Origin: Nemertoderma westbladi
Taxonomy: Eukaryota > Xenacoelomorpha > Nemertodermatida > Nemertodermatidae
Assembly (NCBI GenBank): GCA_032718475.1
Contig: JAUCBJ010002763.1
Span: forward strand, 1 to 64,000
DNA: 64,000 nucleotides
Reading direction: 5' to 3'
The first letter of the stretch is position 1; the number at the start of each line of letters is the position of its first letter. A program made the position numbers and the translations under genes. Shown here one piece after another: positions 47,310-56,910 of this stretch. A model generated the notes under the pieces. That model searched no databases, had not been told where the DNA came from, and was given only the letters and a program-made list of their open reading frames with translations.

Positions 47310-48738
47310 GTTGGGATAGAGAGATGCTAGCTAGGTGCAGAGATGTCTAACTAGCGGGCAAAGTGCAGTACGGACAAAGTTAATTTTATATATTTTGAGG
47401 TGTAAATAATTTCTAACACGCGTGTGTCTTAATTCTAAACAGTCAAAGTCAGTTTTGTTCCTTCATATATATAATTACTGGGTCCGGTGTACATTTTACA
47501 AATATTCTAATTTTATAACTTGTAGGTCCAATACTCACGAATGATAAGGCTCCTCCCCCTTTTGTGTATTTCCAGGACTCAAATTCAGGCATAAGGTTAA
47601 TACTACGCCCAGAATTCGGCAATTTAATTTACCAGGTCCCTAATACTAAGAAGAAATGTGTTAGTTTACTACAGTAGGCGTACAATTACTAATAGCTAGC
47701 CTGGCGTTCTTATCTAGAATTTTGGTTGCCTAGATGGGTACGGCAACTTCCTAACAGAATGTTGGCGGGGACACGGTAGATGTTAGTATCCCTAAATAGC
47801 CTCAATTTATTTTGCGCCTAGTTGTAAACTGCCCTACCGCCTGAATGGTACAATCCCAATTCAGGTAAAACACAGTAACCCTTCTGGCCTACAAGTTCAA
47901 ATGCAATGGACACCGTTGTACTACAAATAGTCACAGACGCACCTGCACTTAGCAAGAGTTAGGCGTACAGTTTGCTGCACCCTACCAATGTGTATGCCTT
48001 GTACCGGTGTGCCTGCGTCCTATCTGTATACTAGTATCTCTGCCTGATCTCCTCTCCCCCCGTAGGAATATGAAGGTCTACTGCGGGTTTTCTCTGAATT
48101 AAGACAGTACGGTCCCTAGATGTAAATTTTAGCGCACAGCGTGTCACTACCTCTACCTTCGATCTTTGGTCTTATACTTAGGTAGCAAGGCATTGAACGC
48201 TGTCTAACCTTTCAGGCGATGGGCGAATAACTCAAGAATGATATTGCGGGTTGTCTCCTTCTACATTCCTCAGATGTTCCCGTTCACTGCTGTGGCCCGA
48301 TGTTTAGCCTGCCATCCTGTCCCTCAGTTTAGTTCACCGTGGTGAAGCATGATAGGAAAACAGATGTAACAAGTATTTCTAACTTTATTACAGAATATAT
48401 ACATAAACTGATACAAGAAAGTAATAGATAACTAATAAGTGATAATCTAAAGCAAGAATGATTGTATACTAAGAATATAGAAGAGATTAATAACTAATGA
48501 ACAAAGTCGCACCTTTTATAGCAAATTTGTGCTGCAATCAATCGAGAAAATTCTCGATTGTTCTATGAGTTCTAATAGGTTTTTAAAGATAACTATTGGT
48601 CCAGCGAATATATAACTTGCACGACATTGGTTACTATCTAATAACTACAATCCCATTGGTTAATCTACTTCGAGCAATTGCAATTTAATTTGTAGCGGTT
48701 AATTTAAATGAGTTGAAACTCTGCACAAAAAATAATTC

Positions 48739-48813
48739 GCACCTACTAGGATTCGAACTCAATACCTACTACATATAATTTCCAACACTTTACCGACTGA
48801 GCTACTGAACCAC
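48739..48813 (-). other. tRNA-like sequence (pseudogene or SINE head)
   Basis: On the minus strand TAGCTCAGTCGGTAAAGT (A box) and GAGTTCGAATCCT (B box) have tRNA-like spacing. The anticodon and T stems pair poorly by eye and no CCA-compatible acceptor stem is evident, so it is not called as a functional tRNA. Confidence 0.5.
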
Positions 48814-49280
48814 TTGAATAATCATCGTACAAATAGATATAGTAAATACAAATGAGGACTTAATGTAATCTTTATAGCAAAGTTAATTCGAACAAAATAA
48901 AATTTTGAAAATCCACGGCATTTAGAGGATATAATTCTATACCGCTCCATGAAAACAGGATATTATAGTGCATAAAATATACGGTTTTCACCAATACTAA
49001 ATCAAATTATGGAATACTTGGGACGTACTTACATATTTACAGATTAAATCTCAACAATAATACCTCTACATAATAATTCGATACAAAATAATTACAAATT
49101 CAAACTTTACGTATTTAAGGCTTTATTAAGTAAGTACAATATAAATCTAAATTAAATTCACTAAAATAAATCTATTGCATCTCAAATATTGCATAAATTC
49201 AAACAATCACAAATACTAATACTACTTAAATATAAAACAAATTGCATAAGTTCGGATAATTTCAAATAAATCACAAGAAA

Positions 49281-49296
49281 GGCTCACAAGTCTTCC
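49281..49296. repeat. GGCTCRCRAGTCTTCC motif, noncoding copy 1
   Basis: GGCTCACAAGTCTTCC in the 3' region of the BEL/Pao element, preceded by AAGAAA and followed by GTCTGCTC. One of nine copies in the element. Confidence 0.85.
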
Positions 49297-49439
49297 GTCT
49301 GCTCTTGCCTTCTATTTACTGTGAATACAAATACTGCTTCTTTATAAAATATAAATTGCATAATATTCGAAACAATAAATTGCGTAAGTTTGGAATGACT
49401 ACAAATATAGCACTTTCTAAATATAAATCTTTACTAAAT

Positions 49440-49523
49440 TGCATAAGTTTAGAATAATACTGCATAAGTTTAGAATAATACTGTATAAGTTTAGAATAAT
49501 ACTGCATAAGTTTAGAATAATAT
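49440..49523. repeat. 21-bp tandem repeat, four copies
   Basis: Unit TGCATAAGTTTAGAATAATAC. Looser versions (GCATAAATTTAGAACAATAT) continue to about 49720 and also occur before it, so the whole 49130-49790 region looks expanded from one AT-rich unit. Confidence 0.85.
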
Positions 49524-49803
49524 AAACTCCTTTGCATCTCAAATATGAAATATAAATCTTTCAAATATAAGTTCCTTCTAAATATAAACTTTCTAAATTT
49601 CATAAATTCGGAACAATACAAATACATAAATTTAGAACAAATGTAAATTGCATAAATTTAGAATAATATAAATTGCATAAATTTAGAACAATATAAATTG
49701 CATAAATTTAGAACAAATTCAATTTACATAAACAATTTGATTTACCTAAACAATGCATAAAACAATACATAAAACAAACATAAAGCAAATAATTCATAAG
49801 AAA

Positions 49804-49819
49804 GGCTCACGAGTCTTCC
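49804..49819. repeat. GGCTCRCRAGTCTTCC motif, noncoding copy 2
   Basis: GGCTCACGAGTCTTCC, about 20 bp downstream of the stop of the CCHC ORF. Flanks AAGAAA and GTCCACTC resemble copy 1. Confidence 0.85.
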
Positions 49820-49840
49820 GTCCACTCCTTCCTTCCCGCT

Positions 49841-51352
49841 TTAACGCTTAGCGGATCGAGCTCTGCCGCGTCCTCGAAAACTGCGTATCAGCGATTTAGC
49901 TCGTGATATGGGACTTGTGGGGCGAGCCACTGGTTTACTTTGGATGTTGGGAGATGGTACGACCATTTCCTCACATATTCGTCTCTTAGTTATCCCAAAT
50001 CCTTGTCCAATTCCTCGTGACCGATTTGTTGTATCTACCGCTGGTAAAACGTCTGGGAACGCGTGGAAAGCGGACGACGCAGACCCAAGAGAAGCTTGCG
50101 CCCCCTTTTGATCAGCTGGTATATGTCCCGATCCTCCTTGCGGTTCTCTGGGAAGCGAAACCGTATCCCGAGTAATTCGAATAGTCGGTTCGTATCCCCT
50201 TCGTTCTTCAACATTGATAGTTTTCTTTAATTGTTGGCTCACTTTCTGAACCCTTATGATCCTGTGCTGTCCGTCCTCCCGAGGGTGACGTGCAGATGGC
50301 GCGACCGGAGTAGCTGGTATGTTGGTCGCCTCTAGGACCTCCTCTTCCTCGAATACGCTCGCTCGTATACGTTTATGGTAGAACGCGGCTCGGTACGCCC
50401 ATGCGACGGTTAACCAAGCTCCCTTGTTCCGCTTTTCCGTTCGGAACCGATCAAATTCACCATAGGTGATACGATTAACGACTTTCTGGAAATTCCATGT
50501 ATTCTTATTGTCAGGATGTATCTGTAACAAATATTCGCGCACAACTCGGAATCCACTATCGTGAGGCAAAATATCAACTACCTCGATGAGTTCGTCATAT
50601 TGTGGCATAGCGGAGATATATCCTTCCGACATCATAGTTTGAGGATTTACCGCCCAAAATCCAAGATGTGCTCTCATCGGGAACCGTCTTCTTTGCGCCG
50701 ATACATGTTCGTCAGCCAAATCTTCCCAATCATCAAATAGTTTTCGCACGAGTTTTACAGATTCGTGTTCGTAAGGTATGTCTCTCAGTTGGCATTCAGA
50801 TGCTCGGTGTCCCTTTATATTACAGTATGTGCATTGAGCCATAAATCTCCAGCAAGTATAAAATGTATGGGACCCTTGATCTCCACACCATCCACAAATC
50901 AGTTGAGTCGTAGTAATGTGCTTTCCACTGCACTTTGTCGAATGATGTCCAGCGGCGCCACATTTACCACACATTGTATTAGCAGGGTACCACACTCGCT
51001 CATATATAAGATCGCCAATGGGTCGAGCACTTCCTCCCACACTATAGTCATAATCATCTGGATCGATAGGTTGGTATGTTTCAGAAGGTTGTATGCAAAC
51101 TACAGCATCAGTTGCTTCTAATTGTCGAATCTCCGTCTGAGATTTCTTCAGGAGGTTCCTTTCAATCTCAAGAAGTTCCTCTAAAGGATCATCGATGGTC
51201 GTTGTTACTTCGAAATCATCACCTAAGAGACCGATAGGCGCACGCGTCTGCCGTGATTCGTCCGTAAGCTCCACGATACGTTCTCCTTCATAAGGTAACA
51301 TTGTAAACATAGATGGTCTTTCGATAAGAGATCCCGCACAGCGAAGATACAC
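49841..51352 (-). CDS. Extra ORF of the BEL/Pao element with three CCHC zinc knuckles
   Basis: About 500 codons placed after pol, where some LTR elements have env. It has no signal peptide or membrane segment. Three nucleocapsid-type knuckles are visible at residues 128-141 (CGKCGAAGHHSTKC), 153-167 (C-x2-C-x5-H-x4-C) and 174-187 (CTYCNIKGHRASEC). The C-terminus is basic and rich in Arg and Ser (FRGRGRARSAKR). It is therefore probably a nucleic-acid-binding, gag-like accessory protein. The frame is open a short way upstream of 51352 but no ATG occurs before residue 15. An overlapping frame at 51223-51459 starts with a good ATG (MAKGIHGEPRWGYD) and may supply the natural N-terminus through a frameshift or splicing. 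Confidence 0.75.
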   Translation of the reverse strand: MYLRCAGSLIERPSMFTMLPYEGERIVELTDESRQTRAPIGLLGDDFEVTTTIDDPLEELLEIERNLLKKSQTEIRQLEATDAVVCIQPSETYQPIDPDDYDYSVGGSARPIGDLIYERVWYPANTMCGKCGAAGHHSTKCSGKHITTTQLICGWCGDQGSHTFYTCWRFMAQCTYCNIKGHRASECQLRDIPYEHESVKLVRKLFDDWEDLADEHVSAQRRRFPMRAHLGFWAVNPQTMMSEGYISAMPQYDELIEVVDILPHDSGFRVVREYLLQIHPDNKNTWNFQKVVNRITYGEFDRFRTEKRNKGAWLTVAWAYRAAFYHKRIRASVFEEEEVLEATNIPATPVAPSARHPREDGQHRIIRVQKVSQQLKKTINVEERRGYEPTIRITRDTVSLPREPQGGSGHIPADQKGAQASLGSASSAFHAFPDVLPAVDTTNRSRGIGQGFGITKRRICEEMVVPSPNIQSKPVARPTSPISRAKSLIRSFRGRGRARSAKR

Positions 51353-51823
51353 GTCTCGAAATATACTAAATCCTTTGCACCGAATCTTTCGAATGGCGCT
51401 GCTGCTTCCTCTTGGATATCATATCCCCATCTCGGCTCTCCATGTATCCCCTTCGCCATTATTAGAAGTATGATTACATAATCATTGCTACTAGAGGGAA
51501 TACAACAGAGTTTATTGTTAGTTGTGAGGAGATGCGAGAGTTTTCGTCTGCCCTTTTGGCTCGACAACGCTCTAACCTCCTACCCATAGCCTAAGATCTA
51601 GGGTTTCTTTAATGACACGCTGTTTCTTATCTAAAATTTTTTTTTGCCGAAATAAAAACGAATTTGGGCTAAACTGGCTGTGAGTCTAAAATACTCACCT
51701 TTTGATCCCAAACTATTATCAGAAAATAAGCAATCGAGAGTTAGTAATAAATATAGGGGAGTCTATTATTTGACGTAACTTATTGAAACAAGACCGTGTA
51801 AAATTTAATTAAAATTTAAGAAA

Positions 51824-51839
51824 GGCTCGCGAGTCTTCC
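51824..51839. repeat. GGCTCRCRAGTCTTCC motif, noncoding copy 3
   Basis: GGCTCGCGAGTCTTCC between pol and the CCHC ORF. This copy has the fully palindromic core CTCGCGAG and may be closest to the ancestral form. Confidence 0.85.
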
Positions 51840-52125
51840 TTTCTCTTGTTTCTCTAATTTTAAGTCCCACCCGACTGTACCCTGAAATCTATTCACTGGA
51901 GAAAATTTTAAAAATTTTTCAAATCCAAATGGATTGTCTAAAATTTCGAAAATGTCTCAATATTGTGAGTTCCAAGTAGAATTCCATTTCTTATACCTAC
52001 AAATCCCGCTCCTATGTGACACATAAGGGTACGACCCTCAATGTTCACATATAAAGACAATGGAATTCTACCGCTGTCTTTACTACGGTGTACAGGTACG
52101 TGGAAATCTATTTGTAAACTCCTTA

Positions 52126-55100
52126 CTATTTACTAACATTTGTTGGAGACTTGTAATCTCCAGACTTGTTTCGCGTCTCTTCAAGAAGTATGAGACGTTG
52201 AGTCGGTCTGTCTACTGTACGACCGTCAATTGTCCGTACAGTCACAGTTCTTGTCACTCCATCCATAGATGGATGTGTGTCTAAAATTACACCTGTTATC
52301 CAGAAGCGTCTTTTTAAATTCACTTCTGCCAACAGCACATGATCTTCCGCTCTTAAAGCGCGAGTATTTTTGTACCAAGTTGTTCTGGTAGAAATAGAGG
52401 GCAAATAATGGTTTTGCCATATTTCCCAGAATTTGTTAGCTAGTAGTTGCGTGATTTTCCACGCTTTTCTACCGTAGCTATCGCCTTCTATTGGAATAGA
52501 AATAGGCGTTAATGTGGTCGGTGCCTGCATAAGCAGGTGTGCCGGTGTCAAAGCAAACTGGGATTGTTTGTCATCGGGTACTAATACTATTGGTCTAGTA
52601 TTTAGTATTGCCTCGATTTCAACAAACAATGTTGTCAGTTGGTCGTCTGTCAAGATGTGGTTTACTGGAATTACTTTTGCCATGGCTGTTTTTATAGATC
52701 TAATCAATCTCTCCCAGACTCCGCCTCTCCATGGACTGTCTGGAGGATTAAACTTCCAAACAATCTTGTAAGGACGTAGTTCGTTTGAGATTTGATCATG
52801 ATCTAATTTCTTAAAGGCTCTAGCAATTTCATTTCGAGCACCAACAAAGTTTGTACCTTGGTCTGAGTACAAGCATTTTACTAGTCCGCGTCTAGCGATA
52901 AATCGCCGCAATGCTAGTATAAAGGCGTTGGTGGAAAGATCCATCACACGTTCAATATGAACTGCCCTACTGGACATGCATGTGAAAATCAGTCCCCAGC
53001 GTTTCACTAGTATACGTCCACGTTTCGTATGTATGGGACCAAAGCAGTCAATTCCAGTCTCTGTGAAAGGTGGTCTGAATGCCTGTAGTCTTGCTTGTGG
53101 AAGTTCACTCAGTTCTTGGGTACTTATTCTAGAATGTACCTTCTTACAAATAATACACATACGCGTCACTGAACTTAACGCTTTACTGGGTCTAATTAAT
53201 ACAAATCTTGTACGTAAGTAGGAAAGACAGTGGTGTCTTCCAGCGTGTTTCAGATGTAAATGTGCGTCCAGTATCATTGCACGTTGTAATTCGTGATGTT
53301 GTGGTATTATTATTGGGTACCTAAAATCAGTATTAAAGTCAATGTTTTGAAGCCGAGATTTATGACAAATCAAGCCATTATAAATTATCGGACTCCAACT
53401 CAAAATTGGTGACGACTTGATTGGTTGACCTTGACTTATAGATGTGAATTCGCGCGCGAAATATCGCAATTGATAATGGCGAATTAATTTAATTTCACAT
53501 CTGTCAATCTCAGTCAATGTGAGTCGACGTGTAAAGTCGCGTTTGCCTTTAACGTACTGTACAAAACGTACAATCCACGCTAATTTTCGGCACGCGTTGG
53601 TCCAAGAATCTGTCAAATTTACAATACGGTCGACGTAAGTATTTGTGACGTCATCAGGTAAGTCAATGGAGAATTTGGAAGGTTTTGATTTACTAGATGG
53701 GCCCACGAGTCCGCCGGTAGGTATTCCCTTGTTGACTGTTGATCCGTCCGGGTCTACAAGTAATTTGTCCTTCTTCGTCTTCTTACCTTGATTGTCAGTA
53801 CTTTGTGTGTCGATCCCTAATGGTGGTTTTAACTCTATGGGATCACTGGGTTTCGGTAAACTTATTTTTCTGCCGATATTTATCCCAGGTCTCACCTTAG
53901 GTTGTAAGTTTGGTATGTCCCTTGAGCGTAAAGTAACACCTGTATTTACATTAGCGTAGGTACTACCCACATCTGTAATACATGAGGTTTCACTGTACTT
54001 ATGGTTAATCAAGGGTGTCAAGTTTGGTAGTTTGTCAATAGAAGGCCGCTCCAATAGGGAAACTACGGCTTTACTATGTGTCGCTACGTTACTAATGTCT
54101 GGTAGAACATCTTGTGAAATGTCTGGTAAAATGTTTCGCGGAACTTCCGGTGAAACGTCTAGTGACATGTCTGGCAAAATGTCTGGTTGACCGTCTAGTA
54201 ACGTGTCTGGTTGACCGTCTGGCGATACGTCTGGTAACATGTCTGGTTGACCGTCTGGCGATACGTCTGGTTGAGAAAGGCTCGCAAGTCTTCCTGCCCT
54301 AACTTTGTGAGTTATATTTTTCCATTTCGCCTTTGGTTTCTTCTTAAGTTTCGCCGTTGTCTTTTTCTTTGCTTTACCTTTCTTTGGTTTTTTAATTTCG
54401 GCGTCCTTAGGAAAAGTATTAGACTTGTTATCGTATAGTGGCGGCCAATGTTGTGTTGCTCTTTGTAAGAATTGTGGTCCGTGTTGCCAAAATTTCTTGT
54501 TTTCCGGTTTACAGAATTCTTCAGGCATCATTCCTCGCGACGCAATATCAGCTGGATTTTGTGGTCCGGGACAATGTCGCCAATCTTCTTTTATTGAACG
54601 GTCAAGAATTTCTGCACGACGGTTAGCTACGAATGTCTTGAATTCAAGTGTGTCGTTGTTTATATAAAATAAAACTAACGTCGCGTCAGTCCAATAAAAT
54701 ATCTGTAAACTTGACTGTAGTTCAGTCTGTATGAGGTTTACAATTGTCGTTGACAGAGTTGCGGCTTGTAGCTCAGCGCGTGGTGTCGTCATGTACTTAG
54801 TAGGCATTGTTTTAGCCTTAGAAGTAATGAGCGAAACATCAAACTCGTCTGAGTCTACTTGTCTGCGCAAATACGCTGTAACACCAAAGCCGTTGTCACT
54901 GGCGTCTGAAAAACAATGTAATTCTAAGTTGTCAGGAAATGTCGTCTGTAATGGAAAGTACACCCGGGGTATGGAATAATCCTCTAGCGAAGATAATTGC
55001 GCCTCCCAAGTCTTCCATAAGACCACTTGTTCGGATGAGATTGGTTCGTCCCATGTCAGTCCATCTTTCCAAATACTGCGCATATATATTCTTGCTTGCA

Positions 55101-56895
55101 GTATTATTGGGCTGATGAAACCTAATGGATCGAACAGTCTGCTTAGTTTCGACAAGCAAGACCTCTTTGTCAGAGAATCCCCTTCAGCGTCCAGTTTTAC
55201 TTTCACTCGAAAGTTGTCTGTGTTCGGGTCCCAAAATAGTCCCAACACCTTGGTCGTCGGCAGTGGTTCGAACTCTAAGTCAATGTCCCCACCCCCACGT
55301 TCAGTCGTTTCGAATGAATTTACTAATTCGGCACTGTTTGAGGCAAACTTAGTGAGGTTAAAACCTCCGCCTGCTAAACAGTCCCGTAATTGATGTGCTA
55401 CTGTTATAGCACGTTCTACTGTGTCACAACTTTGTAATCCATCATCCACATAAAAGTCTCGTTCTACGATCCGGATTACCTCTGGGTCATACATATGTTT
55501 CTGATCCCTAGCGGTCTGTTTTAGGGCGTACATAGTGCAGTTTGGGCTGTCCCTGGCACCGAAAACGCGAACTTGCATTTGGTAAGTCGCCGGTGGTTGA
55601 CTTAAGTCTCCATCCGGGTACCAGAGGAACCTCAAACTGTCTCTGTCTCGCTCTAACGCTCGCACTTGGTGAAACATCGCTTCTACGTCACAAGTAAATG
55701 CTACTTGGCGCTGACGGAAGCGCATAATCACCCCCATGAGATAATTATTCATGTTTGGTCCATCCATCAACTCACTGTTGAGAGACATTCCTTCAAACAG
55801 GGCCGCGCAGTCGTTAACTATGCGTACTTTATCAGGTTTGTCGGGGTGTCTCACGTAGTGATGTGGCAAATAGTATGTCTGGTCTGTCACAATCTCTGGG
55901 TTAGTCATTTTGATAGCGTATCCTTTTGTTAAATACGTTTCCATCTGAGTATTGTACTGCAGATGGGCTTTCTCGTCCTTCAATAAACGTTGTCGTATTG
56001 AGTGTAAGCGTCGTAAGGCTAGCGGATAATTATTGATAAGTTTAGGGCTTTGGCTACGCCATAGCATCCCTACCTCATAATGTCCGTCTTTTGTCTGGCG
56101 GATAGTATCTTCCATGATCTTCAAAGATTGTTTCTCTTGTTCCGACATACACGGTTCATATCTACCTGGTTCGGCTGTGTCTTGTTCCAACCACTTGATA
56201 GTTTTCTCTGTTAATTCTTTGTCTAATGTGGCTTGTTCCACTTGACAGTTCCTTAATGCGTCGTCATCGATATCGACGGGCATCACTAATGTTATTGGTG
56301 TAGATAGACTCGCAAGCCTTCCGGCGTTATCATCTGTCGTCGATGGAACCTCTGCCTGACTCCGCTTCTTCTCAATCTCTATACTAACCTTGTGGATAGG
56401 CTGCTTTCTGTGACTTATCGTATTAGCTACACACGTCGTACCTGTAACGTTGTCGTGTTTTGTCGAACGTAGTGTAGTATAGTCTATGTCAGGTGAAAAG
56501 GAATGAATCGAAGTTGTAGTTAGTAAACTACATGTACTTTGTACATCGTCTTCCTCATCACTTATATCCAGTGTGCGCACAGGCGCTCGAGTATACCACC
56601 CTATCGGAGTTCTACAGGCGTAAGCGTTTCCCGCTACGACTACCGATGGTCTGGTTTCCCACACTTGATGTAAGTTGAATTGGTCCGTCCCGATCAGCAT
56701 TGCTACCGACCTATAGTTGACAGGACATTCAGGTACACCAAGGTGTCTGAAATACTTACGGTCCTCTAAGGATTGCTCCGGCACTGGACCCAGTAGGTTA
56801 CTAAAGTCCTTGGTGGCCGCAAAAGTCAAATCCTTAAAAGGTAACAAAGACCTCTCCTTTTTGCTATGTTGCGATTTCGGAAGAAGAGTGTCCAA
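52126..56895 (-). CDS. pol: BEL/Pao pol: end of protease, reverse transcriptase, RNase H, integrase
   Basis: 1,589 codons in the same frame as the gag ORF, separated from it by a single TGA at 56908-56910. Residue 1 is a TTG codon, not a real start. Residues 1-80 continue the aspartic-protease region. RT spans about 335-530, with Asp403 (TCDVEAMFHQ) and the YVDD box at 482-485. RNase H has Asp664 (CFSDASDNG), Glu708, Asp737 and Asp783. A low-complexity insert covers about 829-1090. The integrase has an HHCC finger ending at Cys1247/Cys1250 and the catalytic triad Asp1283, Asp1345 and Glu1395. The C-terminal 100 residues resemble DUF5641 (WYKNTRALRAEDHVLLAEVN). All catalytic residues are present, so the pol enzymes look intact. 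Confidence 0.95.
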   Translation of the reverse strand: MDTLLPKSQHSKKERSLLPFKDLTFAATKDFSNLLGPVPEQSLEDRKYFRHLGVPECPVNYRSVAMLIGTDQFNLHQVWETRPSVVVAGNAYACRTPIGWYTRAPVRTLDISDEEDDVQSTCSLLTTTSIHSFSPDIDYTTLRSTKHDNVTGTTCVANTISHRKQPIHKVSIEIEKKRSQAEVPSTTDDNAGRLASLSTPITLVMPVDIDDDALRNCQVEQATLDKELTEKTIKWLEQDTAEPGRYEPCMSEQEKQSLKIMEDTIRQTKDGHYEVGMLWRSQSPKLINNYPLALRRLHSIRQRLLKDEKAHLQYNTQMETYLTKGYAIKMTNPEIVTDQTYYLPHHYVRHPDKPDKVRIVNDCAALFEGMSLNSELMDGPNMNNYLMGVIMRFRQRQVAFTCDVEAMFHQVRALERDRDSLRFLWYPDGDLSQPPATYQMQVRVFGARDSPNCTMYALKQTARDQKHMYDPEVIRIVERDFYVDDGLQSCDTVERAITVAHQLRDCLAGGGFNLTKFASNSAELVNSFETTERGGGDIDLEFEPLPTTKVLGLFWDPNTDNFRVKVKLDAEGDSLTKRSCLSKLSRLFDPLGFISPIILQARIYMRSIWKDGLTWDEPISSEQVVLWKTWEAQLSSLEDYSIPRVYFPLQTTFPDNLELHCFSDASDNGFGVTAYLRRQVDSDEFDVSLITSKAKTMPTKYMTTPRAELQAATLSTTIVNLIQTELQSSLQIFYWTDATLVLFYINNDTLEFKTFVANRRAEILDRSIKEDWRHCPGPQNPADIASRGMMPEEFCKPENKKFWQHGPQFLQRATQHWPPLYDNKSNTFPKDAEIKKPKKGKAKKKTTAKLKKKPKAKWKNITHKVRAGRLASLSQPDVSPDGQPDMLPDVSPDGQPDTLLDGQPDILPDMSLDVSPEVPRNILPDISQDVLPDISNVATHSKAVVSLLERPSIDKLPNLTPLINHKYSETSCITDVGSTYANVNTGVTLRSRDIPNLQPKVRPGINIGRKISLPKPSDPIELKPPLGIDTQSTDNQGKKTKKDKLLVDPDGSTVNKGIPTGGLVGPSSKSKPSKFSIDLPDDVTNTYVDRIVNLTDSWTNACRKLAWIVRFVQYVKGKRDFTRRLTLTEIDRCEIKLIRHYQLRYFAREFTSISQGQPIKSSPILSWSPIIYNGLICHKSRLQNIDFNTDFRYPIIIPQHHELQRAMILDAHLHLKHAGRHHCLSYLRTRFVLIRPSKALSSVTRMCIICKKVHSRISTQELSELPQARLQAFRPPFTETGIDCFGPIHTKRGRILVKRWGLIFTCMSSRAVHIERVMDLSTNAFILALRRFIARRGLVKCLYSDQGTNFVGARNEIARAFKKLDHDQISNELRPYKIVWKFNPPDSPWRGGVWERLIRSIKTAMAKVIPVNHILTDDQLTTLFVEIEAILNTRPIVLVPDDKQSQFALTPAHLLMQAPTTLTPISIPIEGDSYGRKAWKITQLLANKFWEIWQNHYLPSISTRTTWYKNTRALRAEDHVLLAEVNLKRRFWITGVILDTHPSMDGVTRTVTVRTIDGRTVDRPTQRLILLEETRNKSGDYKSPTNVSK
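53628..54411 (-). other. Low-complexity insert between RNase H and integrase
   Basis: About 260 residues: a Lys-rich stretch (KKPKKGKAKKKTTAKLKKK), a copy of the 16-bp motif read as AGRLASLS, repeats of DVSPDGQPD/ILPD type (54110-54275), then a Ser/Lys/Pro-rich part. I know of no domain here in BEL/Pao elements. It lies in frame and leaves flanking domains intact. Confidence 0.7.
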
Positions 56896-56907
56896 GTTTA
56901 ACTTAAC

Positions 56908-56910
56908 TCA
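56908..56910 (-). other. In-frame TGA inside the protease domain
   Basis: The only stop between gag and pol; the same frame continues for 1,594 codons. It falls about 40 residues after the catalytic Asp, in the middle of the protease fold. The base context (next base G, on the sense strand) does not match the best-known readthrough signals. Confidence 0.9.

Larger units (their letters stand above)
47006..48060 (-). repeat. 3' LTR of the BEL/Pao element (inner edge uncertain)
   Basis: The outer edge at 47006 is set by the match to 63907. The inner edge cannot be set because the other LTR is cut by the window end. A purine-rich tract on the minus strand (plus TCTCCTCTCCCCCC, 48048-48061) is one candidate polypurine tract, which would give an LTR of about 1.05 kb. 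It contains a perfect 40-bp tandem duplication at 47213-47292. Confidence 0.55.

Noticed and set aside
48739-48813. Functional tRNA gene on the minus strand
   Set aside because: A and B boxes are good but the anticodon and T stems pair poorly by eye, and it lies within a retroelement; kept only as tRNA-like.
49316-49627. 103-residue ORF with SKLMQYY repeats
   Set aside because: A translation of the 21-bp AT-rich tandem repeat; the unit length is a multiple of three, so it stays open by chance.
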